NCBI GenBank assembly: GCA_032716605.1
Contig: JAVRFV010002354.1
Coordinates: 124,001 to 188,000, forward strand
Length of the DNA stretch: 64,000 nucleotides
From: Paralithodes platypus
Taxonomy: Eukaryota; Arthropoda; Malacostraca; Decapoda; Lithodidae
Reading direction: 5' to 3'
This document shows positions 1 to 11,040 of this stretch, one piece after another. Position numbers and translations under genes: made by a program. Every line of letters starts with the position of its first letter. Position 1 is the first letter of the stretch. The notes under the pieces are model-generated. The model did not search any database, had not been told where the DNA came from, and saw nothing but the letters and a program-made list of their open reading frames with translations.

Positions 1-104
1 TACATTTCCCAGCACTGACACAGTATTTGAAGGGTTGTTCTTACACTTGTTTGAATTATGTTTTTAACACCAACCAACTTCACATCTAAACTCAATAAAG
101 TCAA

Positions 105-190
105 CAAATACATGTGGCACTCCGAGGACTCGAACCCAGGATACTCACATCGAAATTCCGTGCACTATGCATTACACTATCAAGACAGTT
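105..190 (-). mobile_element. tRNA-derived SINE head (putative)
   Basis: Read on the minus strand, this stretch has a perfect polymerase III B-box (GGTTCGAGTCC) and, upstream, an A-box-like TAGTGTAATGCATAGTGC at roughly tRNA spacing. It does not fold as a clean cloverleaf and has no matching acceptor stem, so a tRNA-related SINE head is likelier than a working tRNA. Nothing else recognisable lies in 1-435. Confidence 0.4.
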
Positions 191-436
191 AAAGAAATAT
201 GCACAAGCCTACGATTTATTATGCAGTTTGGAATCCTGCATATTAATTTGAGCATGTACATATATTCCAATTGTGCTATGGTAGCCTAATGTATAGACGA
301 ATGGAAGGAGTAATTAATGGGGCACATAACCCTTGGGAAGGCCTCTCTATAAGTTGCTCCTGTACCGTGCTTCCGTAAGGACCGTCGCAGTCCCTGGGTT
401 AACCTACCTGGTAAACTAGCGCGGCTTTGAAATATA

Positions 437-1061
437 CAGTAAACCCTCGCTATCTCGGACTAATTGGGGGGAGACCCAGTCCGAGATGACCGAAAATCCG
501 AGATGTCCGAAGTCCGACTTATGTCCGACTTAAGAGAGGAAAATGTCCGAATTGGAAGAGGGAGTCCGAGCCACCAGAGAAAACGGAGACTTCCCTATCA
601 CTAACAACGTTGATTCAAGATAAATTACAGTACCTGTACAGTATCCAGCAGACATATATTATAAATATCACTTTCCTTCTCCATTTCACTGTCCTTCTCC
701 ACCTCACTGTAGCCTTAGATCTCGGAATTTGCCCTTAGATCTCGGAATTTTCCGAGATATATGACACCTGTCCGACAGACCATGTGGGCCCTCGGAGTTT
801 TCCCCTTACATCTCGGAATTTTCCGAGATATACGGCGAACTTTCCGAGAGGCCGATGCCAGTCAGAGTTGTTGTTGTTGTTGTTGTTCCCCAAGCTGCCT
901 GGCCGAACAGCCCCAAGGCCCCGAGCAAGGCCAAGGCCATAACCGAGCGCCCCCACAGAACCCTCCCTGCCGACCACAATAAAGCCTGGGTGACCGAAGC
1001 CAGAAGTCCGAGTAGTCCGGGTTTCCGACTTCTAGAGGTCCGAGATAGCGAGGGTTTACTG
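437..1061. mobile_element. pogo/Tigger-like MITE, 625 bp
   Basis: The element is bounded by perfect 24-bp terminal inverted repeats starting CAGTAAACCCTCGC and is flanked by TA on both sides (435-436 and 1062-1063). CAGT ends and a TA target duplication are typical of Tc1/mariner-superfamily pogo/Tigger elements. It has no transposase ORF, so it is non-autonomous. The interior has several further copies of the 'CTCGGAATTTTCCGAGAT' kind of sub-repeat, and a SINE fragment is nested at 867-1002. Confidence 0.85.
867..1002 (-). mobile_element. SINE-E 3' fragment nested in the MITE
   Basis: On the minus strand this is the 3' end of the short element seen at fuller length at 20452-20931 and 46968-47416. 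It ends with the block GGGGCTGTTCGGCCAGGCAG, then (AAC)n, read here as GTT repeats. The same terminal block closes LINE E (47921-50545). It is 5'-truncated and lies inside the pogo-like MITE, so it inserted after the MITE did. Confidence 0.75.
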
Positions 1062-1136
1062 TAGTTGCAGATTTACGGCAATGAATACGGAAGCTTTGAA
1101 GAAAAAAACCTAGTATCTACCACAAAGACTTAAGGT

Positions 1137-1335
1137 ATCCTGTGTAGCGGGACGACTTATACTTATATCTCAATAATTTTTTAATGTTACAATATATTTT
1201 TACATTTTACATTCATAAATAGTTCACTAATATACTGTAGGCCTACTAGGTTAGGTTAGGTTTTGGTTAAATATATTGTTCAATGTTTCTTAGTAAATAG
1301 GCATCTGAAAAACAGTTCTACCCGCTACACAGGAT
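1137..1335. mobile_element. Small inverted-repeat element (MITE candidate)
   Basis: ATCCTGTGTAGCGGG at 1137-1151 is repeated exactly in inverted orientation at 1321-1335, with a partly matching extension inward. The AT-rich interior has no ORF. Size and arms fit a MITE of about 200 bp, but no convincing target duplication was found. Confidence 0.4.
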
Positions 1336-1396
1336 CTTACCAGACTTAATTTTATATAAATATTTTTGTCTCCGTATATACCAGTTACAGTTCGAT

Positions 1397-1864
1397 ATAA
1401 TTACAAGATAGCTTACCATATACGGATCTCCCTCACTATCCGATGCCATAATTTACTATATTATTGTAGGTTTTCTAATTATAAGATAGCTTACCATATA
1501 CGGATCTCCCTCACTATCCGATGCCATAATTTACTATATTATTGTAGGTTTTATAATTATAAGATAGCTTACCATATACGGATCTCCCTCACTATCCGAT
1601 GCCATAATTTACTATATTATTGTAGGTTTTATAATTATAAGATAGCTTACCATATACGGATCTCCCTCACTATCCGATGCCATAATTTACTATATTATTG
1701 TAGGTTTTATAATTATAAGATAGCTTACCATATACGGATCTCCCTCACTATCCGATGCCATAATTTACTATATTATTGTAGGTTTTATAATTATAAGATA
1801 GCTTACCATATACGGATCTCCCTCACTATCCGATGCCATAATTTACTATATTATTGTAGGTGTT
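1397..1864. repeat. Minisatellite, 78-bp unit x 6
   Basis: Six near-identical 78-bp units in direct tandem. Because 78 is divisible by three, the unit stays open in one frame and gives a spurious repetitive protein. The unit holds TATACGGATCTCCCTCACTA. No coding signal is seen outside the repeat. Confidence 0.95.
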
Positions 1865-2115
1865 TAGGTGTTTGGGTTTTGGCTGGTCCCAGAATGCACC
1901 GTCATTTATCCCATTAATTTTAGGGTTCGCTATACGGGTTTTCAGGAACGTCGCGTAATCATAAATCGGGGGAGACCTGTATTGTCTTGGACGATCATTT
2001 CTTGAGCACGTACACATTGATTTTACCTAAGCCTTTGTTATTTTCAGTGCTGTATGAATTTTGTATTTTATATTGACACAAATTGCACAAAATCGGCGCA
2101 TTATAATACTGTATT

Positions 2116-2457
2116 CAATCTATTGTCAGATGCCGTTACCTGTGAGATGGTGGCCACAAATGAAAAATATATCAATCTATTGTCAGATGCCGTTACCTGT
2201 GAGATGGTGGCCACAAATGAAAAATATATCAATCTATTGTCAGATGCCGTTACCTGTGAGATGGTGGCCACAAATGAAAAATATATCAATCTATTGTCAG
2301 ATGCCGTTACCTGTGAGATGGTGGCCACAAATGAAAAATATATCAATCTATTGTCAGATGCCGTTACCTGTGAGATGGTGGCCACAAATGAAAAATATAT
2401 CAATCTATTGTCAGATGCCGTTATCTGTGAGATGGTGGCCACAAATGAAAAATATAT
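2116..2457. repeat. Minisatellite, 57-bp unit x 6
   Basis: Six direct 57-bp units containing CAGATGCCGTTACCTGTGAG. The last unit has one C-to-T change. The right flank (about 2458-2555) is an older, diverged copy of the unit together with its left flank (2076-2115), so an initial duplication of about 95 bp seems to have preceded expansion of the inner 57 bp. Confidence 0.95.
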
Positions 2458-2604
2458 CAATTTCATAGACAAAAATTGCACAAAATCAGCAAGTTATAAT
2501 ATTAGTTCTTTAGCCAGATGCTGTTATCCCTGAGAGGGGGTGGCCACGAATGAATCCCCTTCATATGATTCGATATGCCAATGCAGCTTGCTCCATTATC
2601 TAAC

Positions 2605-2780
2605 TTATTTTGTACAGTTGGCCAAATAAGTAGTTTCCACTGTCATTACGTTATTTTGTACAGTTGGCCAAATAAGTAGTGTCTCCACTGGCATTATTTT
2701 GTACAGTTGGCCAAATAAGTAGTGTCTCCACTGCCATTATTTTGTACAGTTGGCCAAATAAGTAGTCTCCACTGTCATTA
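2605..2780. repeat. Short tandem array, about 45-50-bp unit x 4
   Basis: Four direct copies of a unit beginning TTTTGTACAGTTGGCCAAAT. Each unit contains the left terminal repeat of the MITE at 2747-2951, so the array appears to be an amplification of one end of that element. Confidence 0.85.
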
Positions 2781-2951
2781 AGTGTTGCTCGCTGTTTGCT
2801 GTATTAATGTCTGTCAGATGTTAAATAGTGTGTAAAGAAATGAACATGTTTGTATATCTCTCTCAAAATTATTAATGCTTCGATTGCGCTGATACCAATT
2901 ATATTGATCAAAATATACTTGGTGCCGCGACATCACTTATTTGGCCGACTG
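2747..2951. mobile_element. Tc1/mariner-type MITE, about 205 bp
   Basis: CAGTTGGCCAAATAAGTAGT at the left is matched by an inverted copy at 2932-2951 with three mismatches. TA dinucleotides flank both ends (2745-2746, 2952-2953). There is no transposase. Its left end is the fourth unit of the adjacent tandem array. Confidence 0.6.
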
Positions 2952-3088
2952 TACCTGTAGTAATTTTTTCTTTCATCTTTCAGAAAGTTCAATCCTGCAA
3001 ATGATGATATCTTGAGACTTAACCCCTTCAAGATCCAATGCTCATTTCTGTTCTGTTTTCCGGCAATAATTGGACGATTGCATTTAGA

Positions 3089-3160
3089 AGTTGTTGTTGT
3101 TCCCCAAGCTGCCTGGCCGAACGGCCCCGAGCAAGGCCAAGGCCATAACCGAGCGCCATA
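3089..3160 (-). mobile_element. SINE-E 3' fragment
   Basis: A short minus-strand copy of the SINE-E/LINE E 3' end: GTT repeats, then CCCCAAGCTGCCTGGCCGAA. It directly abuts the start of the 74-bp array at 3169. Confidence 0.7.
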
Positions 3161-3168
3161 ACCGGTCC

Positions 3169-5902
3169 TATCATTCACTTAATATATCACACTACACCAC
3201 ACTAATATATAGGGGTACTGAATAGCGGCTTTGGTCTTGGCCTATCATTCACTTAATATATCACACTACACCACACTAATATATAGGGGTACTGAATAGT
3301 GGCTTTGGTCTTGGCCTATCATTCACTTAATATATCACACTACACCACTAATATATAGGGGTACTGAATAGCGGCTTTGGTCTTGGCCTATCATTCACTT
3401 AATATATCACACTACACCACACTAATATATAGGGGTACTGAATAGTGGCTTTGGTCTTGACCTATCATTCACTTAATATATCACACTACACCACACTAAT
3501 ATATAGGGGTACTGAATAGTGGCTTTGGTCTTGGCCTATCATTCACTTAATATATCACACTACACCACACTAATATATAGGGGTACTGAATAGTGGCTTT
3601 GGTCTTGGCCTATCATTCACTTAATATATCACACTACACCACACTAATATATAGGGGTACTGAATAGCGGCTTTGGTCTTGGCCTATCATTCACTTAATA
3701 TATCACACTAATATATAGGGGTACTGAATAGCGGCTTTGGTCTTGGCCTATCATTCACTTAATATATCACACTACACCACACTAATATATAGGGGTACTG
3801 AATAGCGGCTTTGGTCTTGACCTATCATTCACTTAATATATCACACTACACCACACTAATATATAGGGGTACTGAATAGTGGCTTTGGTCTTGGCCTATC
3901 ATTCACTTAATATATCACACTACACCACACTAATATATAGGGGTACTGAATAGCGGCTTTGGTCTTGGCCTATCATTCACTTAATATATCACACTACACC
4001 ACACTAATATATAGGGGTACTGAATAGTGGCTTTGGTCTTGGCCTATCATTCACTTAATATATCACACTACACCACACTAATATATAGGGGTACTGAATA
4101 GCGGCTTTGGTCTTGGCCTATCATTCACTTAATATATCACACTACACCACACTAATATATAGGGGTACTGAATAGTGGCTTTGGTCTTGACCTATCATTC
4201 ACTTAATATATCACACTACACCACACTAATATATAGGGGTACTGAATAGCGGCTTTGGTCTTGGCCTATCATTCACTTAATATATCACACTACACCACAC
4301 TAATATATAGGGGTACTGAATAGTGGCTTTGGTCTTGGCCTATCATTCACTTAATATATCACACTACACCACACTAATATATAGGGGTACTGAATAGTGG
4401 CTTTGGTCTTGGCCTATCATTCACTTAATATATCACACTACACACTAATATATAGGGGTACTGAATAGTGGCTTTGGTCTTGGCCTATCATTCACTTAAT
4501 ATATCACACTACACTAATATATAGGGGTACTGAATAGTGGCTTTGGTCTTGGCCTATCATTCACTTAATATATCACACTACACCACACTAATATATAGGG
4601 GTACTGAATAGTGGCTTTGGTCTTGGCCTATCATTCACTTAATATATCACACTACACCACACTAATATATAGGGGTACTGAATAGTGGCTTTGGTCTTGG
4701 CCTATCATTCACTTAATATATCACACTGCACCACACTAATATATAGGGGTACTGAATAGTGGCTTTGGTCTTGACCTATCATTCACTTAATATATCACAC
4801 TACACCACACTAATATATAGGGGTACTGAATAGTGGCTTTGGTCTTGGCCTATCATTCACTTAATATATCACACTACACCACACTAATATATAGGGGTAC
4901 TGAATAGTGGCTTTGGTCTTGGCCTATCATTCACTTAATATATCACACTACACCACACTAATATATAGGGGCACTGAATAGTGGCTTTGGTCTTGGCCTA
5001 TCATTCACTTAATATATCACACTACACCACACTAATATATAGGGGTACTGAATAGTGGCTTTGGTCTTGGCCTATCATTCACTTAATATATCACACTACA
5101 CCACACTAATATATAGGGGTACTGAATAGCGGCTTTGGTCTTGGCCTATCATTCACTTAATATATCACACTACACCACACTAATATATAGGGGTACTGAA
5201 TAGCGGCTTTGGTCTTGGCCTATCATTCACTTAATATATCACACTACACCACACTAATATATAGGGGTACTGAATAGCGGCTTTGGTCTTGGCCTATCAT
5301 TCACTTAATATATCACACTACACCACACTAATATATAGGGGTACTGAATAGTGGCTTTGGTCTTGGCCTATCATTCACTTAATATATCACACTACACCAC
5401 ACTAATATATAGGGGTACTGAATAGCGGCTTTGGTCTTGGCCTATCATTCACTTAATATATCACACTACAACACACTAATATATAGGGGTACTGAATAGT
5501 GGCTTTGGTCTTGGCCTATCATTCACTTAATATATCACACTACACCACACTAATATATAGGGGTACTGAATAGTGGCATTGGTCTTGGCCTATCATTCAC
5601 TTAATATATCACACTACACCACACTAATATATAGGGGTACTGAATAGCGGCTTTGGTCTTGGCCTATCATTCACTTAATATATCACACTACACCACACTA
5701 ATATATAGGGGTACTGAATAGTGGCTTTGGTCTTGGCCTATCATTCACTTAATATATCACACTACACCACACTAATATAGGGGTACTGAATAGTGGCTTT
5801 GGTCTTGACCTATCATTCACTTAATATATCACACTGCACCACACTAATATATAGGGGTACTGAATAGTGGCTTTGGTCTTGGCCTATCATTCACTTAATA
5901 TA
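3169..5902. repeat. Satellite-like array, 74-bp unit x about 37
   Basis: The 74-bp unit (core CTAATATATAGGGGTACTGA) repeats about 37 times over 2.7 kb with very few changes. Recurrent variants are AGCGG/AGTGG and TTGGCC/TTGACC; a few units carry 4-18-bp deletions in the CACTACACCACACTAA part. There is no ORF. The array ends inside a partial unit at the 3' terminus of the CR1-like LINE. Confidence 0.97.
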
Positions 5903-6120
5903 TAAGAACATAAGAACATAAGAAAATGGGAGTCTGCAGAAAGCCGATTGGCCTAAGCAAGGCAGATCCCTGTCCCACACAACCCCAATTCATTACAAAG
6001 CCCAATTATAGGCTTCACACTCTAATACCCTGAGGATCATCTTACCAAAACGGTTAGAGATTATCGCAGGATTATGGAGGTCTGCAGAGCGCTGATTGGC
6101 CCAACCCGGCTGATTCCCCT

Positions 6121-6339
6121 TCACACCCAACCCTTCTCGTCCATATGTTTATCCAATTTTATCTTAAAGCTCCCTACAGTTTTAGATCCCACTATAGCAC
6201 TTGGTAGTCCATTCCACCCGTCTACAACTCTGTTACCAAACCAATACTTGCCTATATCTTTTCTGAAACGAAATTTATCTAATTTGAAACCATTGGTACG
6301 AGTTCTTTCGGTATCACTGAGCTTTAGTACATTTGCCAT
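6121..6339 (-). pseudogene. LINE ORF2 C-terminal remnant
   Basis: This frame keeps the typical CR1 C-terminal motif (VVDGWNGLPSAIVG followed by SFKIKLDKHM) but is out of frame with the RT above it. The sequence between 6340 and 6625 holds the rest of the C-terminal domain in shifted frames, so the ORF has decayed here. Confidence 0.7.
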
Positions 6340-6625
6340 GTCCCCTTTGTTAATCCCACTAACCCACTTGAAACACCTCTATCATATCCCCTCTAACTCT
6401 GCGTCTCTCTAACGAATGTAAACCTAATTTTCTTCAACCTTTCTTCATACGAAAGATTTCTAATATTATGGATCATTTTTTGTCATTCTACGCTGTACTC
6501 TCTCCAATGAATCTATGTCCATTCTGTAATAAGGACACCAAAATTGGACAGCATAATCCATATGGGGTCTCACTAATGACAAGTAAAGTTTTAAGATAAC
6601 ATCAGCAGTCCTGTTACTCACACTC

Positions 6626-8333
6626 CTAGAGATGAACCCGAGAATCCTGTTTGCCCTTATTACGAACGCTTATACACTGTTTTCTAGGCTTCAAATCATT
6701 GCTAACAAACACACCTAGATCTTTCTCGCAGTCTGAATTTTCTAATTCTAAATTAGCTAGTTTATATTTAACATTTGTTTGCATCTTCCCTATCTTTAAT
6801 ACCTTGCATTTGTCAATGTTAAACTTCATCTGCCAATTTACTGACCATTCATGTAAGGTATCTAGATCCCTTTGGAGGCACTCTATATCGCTATCTGAAT
6901 CAATTGATCTCCCTATTTTAGTATCGTCTGCGAATTTACTTATCCTACTAGTTATACCTAAATCTAGGTCATTTATGTATATAAGAAACAACAGGGGACC
7001 TAATACCGATCCCTGGGGGACACCACTTTTGACTGCTCCCCATTCTGACTTGGTACCATTTATGCTGACTCTCTGCTTCCTACCAATTAGCCATGACCTA
7101 ATCCATCCTAACAACGCCCCACCTATTCCATGTGCCTCAACCTTTCTCATCAATCTCTCATGAGGGACTCTGTCGAAAGCTTTACTGAAATCTAAATATA
7201 TAATATCATATGACTTGTCATTATCTACTGCTTCATATACCTCTGAGAAAAAACTAAGCAAATTAGTAAGGCAAGACCGTCCCTGAGTGAATCCATGCTG
7301 AGAAGAATTGATTAAGTTAAATGTTTCTAAGTGGTTTCTCATTTTCCTAGCAATAATTGACTCTAGTAGTTTTCCTATGATTGAAGTGAGACTAATGGGA
7401 CGGTAATTGGATGCTATTGATTTATCACCTTTTTTGAAGATCGGAACTACATTTGCAAGCTTCCAAGCTTCTGGAACTATACCTGTTTCTAATGACTTGT
7501 TAAATAGAAATGTTAATGGATAACTTAACTCATCTCTGCATTCTTTTAATACTCTAGCATATACCTCATCAGATCCAGGCGATTTATGAGGTTTCAGTCT
7601 GTCAATTTCCTTAACCACATCATTTCTACTTATAGTAACCGTACTTAACCTATTTTCTATACTATCGCTGTATACCTTACGGACTTCTGGAAACTGTGCC
7701 AAATTTTCATTAGTGAAAACGGAAAGAAATTGACTATTTAATGTACTACACATTTCTAAATCACTTTCTGTCAATTTTCCTATCGAAGTTTTAAGGGGAC
7801 CAATTACATCTCTAACCTTGGATTTATATAGTTGGTAAAAAGCTTTAGGATTATTTTTTGAATCATTGGCAACCTTAATTTCATAATTTCTTTTTTCTTT
7901 ACTAATATCCTTTTTTACCTGTCGTGATAGATTTTGATAGTAAGCAAGTAGGTGAATTTCGCCTTTTTTAATTTTTCTATATATTCCTCTCTTTTTTCCT
8001 AGAAGATCTAATAGTCTATTATTCATCCATTTGGGTTGGTTATGTGTTGATCTAAATTTTCTTTTGGGGATATATTTATTTTGCGCATTGAATACTGACT
8101 TGATAAAATTATCGTATGTATCTACCAAGTTTGACGTCTCCTCCTGACTTAAGATGACAGGTGCCTGAGAAAGGATACACTCATTTGGACACCTGGATCG
8201 ACTTAATTTTTTGACCATAGGGTCCGCTAACAGGGCTTCTCTTAACCCACCATAATTGGCTTTTCTGAAGTCAGGTATTAATGTTGTATTCTCTCTGATA
8301 TTACCTTTCCATTGTATATTAAAATACACAGAA
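6626..8333 (-). CDS. LINE reverse transcriptase, partial
   Basis: About 570 visible codons of a CR1-group ORF2; the frame enters the N gap, so the start is unknown. The linker after the endonuclease comes first, then RT blocks: KKGDKSIASNYRPISLTS, QHGFTQGRSC, IYLDFSKAFDRVPH with the first catalytic Asp, SGVPQGSVLGPLLFL, and KFADDTKIG, the YADD-type box with both Asp residues. The product would copy the element's RNA at a nicked chromosomal target. The reading frame is lost after a KDLGVF block near 6700, so the C-terminus is broken. Clade assignment (CR1/L2 group) is an inference from the RT motifs. Confidence 0.85.
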
Positions 8334-8433
8334 NNNNNNNNNNNNNNNNNNNNNNNNNNNNNNNNNNNNNNNNNNNNNNNNNNNNNNNNNNNNNNNNNNN
8401 NNNNNNNNNNNNNNNNNNNNNNNNNNNNNNNNN
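8334..8433. other. Assembly gap (100 N)
   Basis: Exactly 100 N, a conventional gap of unknown length. The true distance between the LINE and 8434 cannot be read. Confidence 1.
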
Positions 8434-8677
8434 AGATCCACACAAGTACATCCACGATTATATGGAAAGCTTATGAATAGTTATTCTTATTTTCTTTTTC
8501 TTTTTTATTTGTTACCAAGTTTTTTCGTAGTGAGAACCCAATTTCATAATGACTGAACCATGAGTGAGGTTGCGTGCGCTCATGATGAAGGCTCCTCAAT
8601 TTTTTATGCTCTGTGCGGTAGATTCAAACTACGGCGGATGAGTGTTTGAGGAGGGTGCCTTATGTAATAGGCATAAT

Positions 8678-8825
8678 CGTCAATGATTACGGGGCCACTA
8701 CTAAATATTAGGTTTTCTTTATCTCCTTACAGGAGTCAAACCTATAATCTCTATTGCTTCTAACTGGTAAAGTGTTTGCCTCACAACCCAAGGGTCCCGA
8801 GTTCAAGCCCCCGCCAGGGCTTGAT
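8678..8825 (+). mobile_element. Foldback-repeat arm followed by tRNA-like SINE head
   Basis: 8678-8750 matches the short foldback family also present at 46875-46946 and 47751-47850 (CGTCAATGATTACGGGGCC and CTACTAAATATTAG). It is followed by a tRNA-like segment with an A-box-like TGGTAAAGTGTTTGCC and a B-box-like GAGTTCAAGCC. Nothing further is recognisable in 8434-8677 or 8826-9173. Confidence 0.45.
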
Positions 8826-9173
8826 ATTTTCAGGAGGTTATTCCCGCATCTAACGAAGTTTAGGTGTGTTGGTAAAATTGTTCAGATGGTTGAGAGTAAG
8901 ATCGGAGCTCCATAAATCCTCTTTCGGGTATGGTGTAAAAACCTATTCCTACAGTGAGAGAGAAGTGTGAAGACAGATGCATCATGCAGCTTACTGGAGA
9001 GAACAGACCAAGGGTTATTCAAGTGGGTTAGGCATATGGAGAGTTTTCATAATTAACATATTTTACTATAACAATATACAGTATGTGTAGCCTAGTATCT
9101 GGGAAATCAAGATGTGGTGGACATGGCTATTTACCTTGAGCTATAAGGAAAGCCAAAGACTATTGTTCTGAAA

Positions 9174-9650
9174 TTAACTCTTGCAAGCTCCAATACGCGT
9201 TTGTTTCGGTTCTGTTTCTGGCTACTATTAGACGATTTTATTCAGATTAGTAACAGTAGGCTATATGGAAGTCAAAGTGTTGATTGTATTCAGATTAGTA
9301 ACAGTAGGCTATATGGAAGTCAAAGTGTTGATTGTATTCAGATTAGTAACAGTAGGCTATATGGAAGTCAAAGTGTTGATTGTATTCAGATTAGTAACAG
9401 TAGGCTATATGGAAGTCAAAGTGTTGATTGTATTCAGATTAGTAACAGTAGGCTATATGGAAGTCAGCTATATGGAAGTCAAAGTGTTGATTGTATTCAG
9501 ATTAGTAACAGTAGGCTATATGGAAGTCAAAGTGTTGATTGAGATAGTATTTACCCTTTTAATACCCACAGATACTTCCTAAGCTGCATAAAATCGTCTA
9601 ATGATAGCCAAAATAAACTGTTAACACGCGTCAGAGCTTCAAAAGGTTAA
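9174..9650. mobile_element. TTAA-flanked foldback element containing a minisatellite
   Basis: TTAA at 9174-9177 and 9647-9650 brackets imperfect inverted arms of about 65 bp. The strongest match is GGCTACTATTAGACGATTTT at the left against its inverted form near 9580-9610. A TTAA boundary is what piggyBac-type transposases produce. The space between the arms is filled by the 48-bp array at 9241-9540. Diverged relatives lie at about 3019-3088 and through 9646-10060. Confidence 0.5.
9241..9540. repeat. Minisatellite, 48-bp unit x 6
   Basis: Six 48-bp units (core AGATTAGTAACAGTAGGCTA). The fifth has an internal 15-bp duplication of TATGGAAGTCAGC-type sequence. The length is divisible by three, so it is open in two frames, but no coding context is present. 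Confidence 0.95.
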
Positions 9651-10060
9651 CCCTTCTGTGCGATGGCTTCATTTTCCTTTTATTCTGGGTACAATTATTT
9701 GATTTCTCCGCTTAGGAAGGATCTGTGGGAATTATAGGGAAAATAAATATAAATTTTTCTCCTTTGATCCCAAGAAGTTAATACTAATCTGGAAAATAAT
9801 TGTATATGTTAATCAAAGTTAAATGTATTAACTGTACTTCAACGTCTTGCACCCTTCAGCACAATTTCGTAATTTCCTTCTGTTTTGGCTATCATTATTC
9901 GACTTTTCTCAGCATTAGAAGAGACTCCGGAGAGCTAAAGGGGTAAACCTAATCTGATTTAACCCTCTAACTCCCACAGATCCCTCCTAATCTGCATAAA
10001 ATCCTCTAATGATAACCAACATACAATGACAAAGAGTTTCAGTACACTGAAGAGGTAGCT
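9651..10060. repeat. Cluster of diverged copies of the TTAA-type repeat
   Basis: Three further diverged copies of the arm sequence lie at about 9646-9745, 9830-9945 and, inverted, 9958-10060. Shared features are a TTAACCCT-like start, an ATCATTAGANGATTTT-like core and GGATCTGTGGGAATTA. No ORF is seen. They look like old copies of the same non-autonomous family. Confidence 0.5.
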
Positions 10061-10324
10061 GCTAGGTCTATTTTGTATGAGTTATGGGTAGGTTGGTATT
10101 GTGGAGCTGTGATTATCCCTGGCGAAGGTAAATTGGGGTTTTCTGGATAATGTGCTGTAGCTCCTGTGTGCCAGACTTGGTATACCCACCCACATAGGTC
10201 ATAGGCCTTCCTAGGTTCCACGGATATGAGCCCCGTAGTATTAAAGTGCAACTAAATATCGTTGTTTTGATTAGTCTTGCCTCAATATCAAACCTTGAAT
10301 ACTTTGCCTCTGAGCCGCTTGACC

Positions 10325-10991
10325 TTATTGTCCCGGTGCGTCCCTGTGACCTTCCCCAGTCTTGACAGGACGGTAAGGTAGAACCAAAAGATTGGGACAC
10401 ACCCTGTTGAACAATGGGTCAATAAGGTTGATTTTGTTAGGAAATGTGGTCAGTAAATTTAGAACATTTAAGCAAATAAATAATTCATTTTTAGCAGCAA
10501 TATCACATGGGTAGCTTGTGGCAATATTTTGTACTGTAATATTCGGATGATCACAGATATACCTGGCTAGGTCAAGACAATGGAATGCACAAGAATGAAT
10601 ATAATCATCTTGTAGAATGATCTTATTGCTGATTGTGCTGCCTGGAGGACATTTTGACACCAGGTATTCTATTACTTGGCGAGGGGCAGGGGAAGCCAGG
10701 CTATCAAAATAAATGTATGAATCATATAGATCTCTATAAAGAACGGTTGCGTGACTAGTGTTTCCAGAGAGCCGTTCATATAGGATAAAAACCATGTTCC
10801 CTATGGAGGGTGTAATCATGGATGTTAGCCAGCGAAATAAACGAAAAGCGACCTTCCAACCTAGGCGAGAAATTCACAACTTGATGAATTTCACTTATAA
10901 ATAACACCCTAACATTCTCTATTCCCTTAATGTTATCCATCAGAGCTTTGGTAACATGTACCCTCGGTGTGTGTGTTGGACCAGCCATCAT
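10325..10991 (-). pseudogene. Adenain-like (clan CE) cysteine protease, frameshifted
   Basis: Two overlapping minus-strand frames (10776-10991 and 10325-10819) read as one gene with a frameshift near 10790. The longer frame has residues spaced as in adenovirus-type C5 proteases: His23 (NTSHATVLY), Asp39 (IYFDSLASP), Gln70 (IILQDD) and Cys77 (HSCAFHC), giving H-16-D and Q-7-C. Family knowledge: adenain-like proteases mature capsid proteins in Polinton/Maverick elements and related viruses, and Ulp1-like relatives occur in several DNA transposons. No neighbouring polymerase B, ATPase, integrase or capsid gene is recognisable, so this is an isolated relic. Frames at 10039-10400 downstream are unrecognised. 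Host Ulp/SENP origin is less likely given its small size and isolation. Confidence 0.5.
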
Positions 10992-11040
10992 AATACAATT
11001 GTGAGGGATCCCAGCGCTAGGCTGGGAAAATTACGTCTGC

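Larger units (their letters stand above)
5903..8333 (-). mobile_element. CR1-like LINE, 3' part, 5' end lost in gap
   Basis: A minus-strand non-LTR retrotransposon. Its 3' terminus at about 5903 carries GAACATAA-type repeats, as in CR1-like elements. The RT lies at 6626-8333 and frameshifted C-terminal remnants at 6121-6600. The endonuclease is not visible because the element runs into the assembly gap at 8334. Confidence 0.85.

Noticed and set aside
1248..1266. Telomeric TTAGG repeats (GGTTAGGTTAGG)
   Set aside because: Only about three units in AT-rich sequence; too short to indicate a telomere or interstitial telomeric block.
1366..2533. Long repetitive ORFs over the 78-bp and 57-bp arrays
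   Set aside because: They are open only because the unit length is divisible by three; several frames and both strands are open, and there is no start context, signal or domain.
3169..5902. CRISPR-like array
   Set aside because: Units are contiguous 74-bp repeats with no unique spacers, in an arthropod-like genome.
8434..8480. Continuation of the CR1-like ORF across the N gap
   Set aside because: The gap length is nominal, so the frame across it is meaningless.
8950..9040. Trace of a LINE C-terminus (FKWVRHMES-like)
   Set aside because: Only about ten residues match a common LINE motif, with stops around them; not enough to annotate.
10039..10400. Two ORFs downstream of the adenain-like gene as its partner genes
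   Set aside because: They overlap each other and the protease end, and match no capsid, ATPase or other Polinton protein that I recognise.
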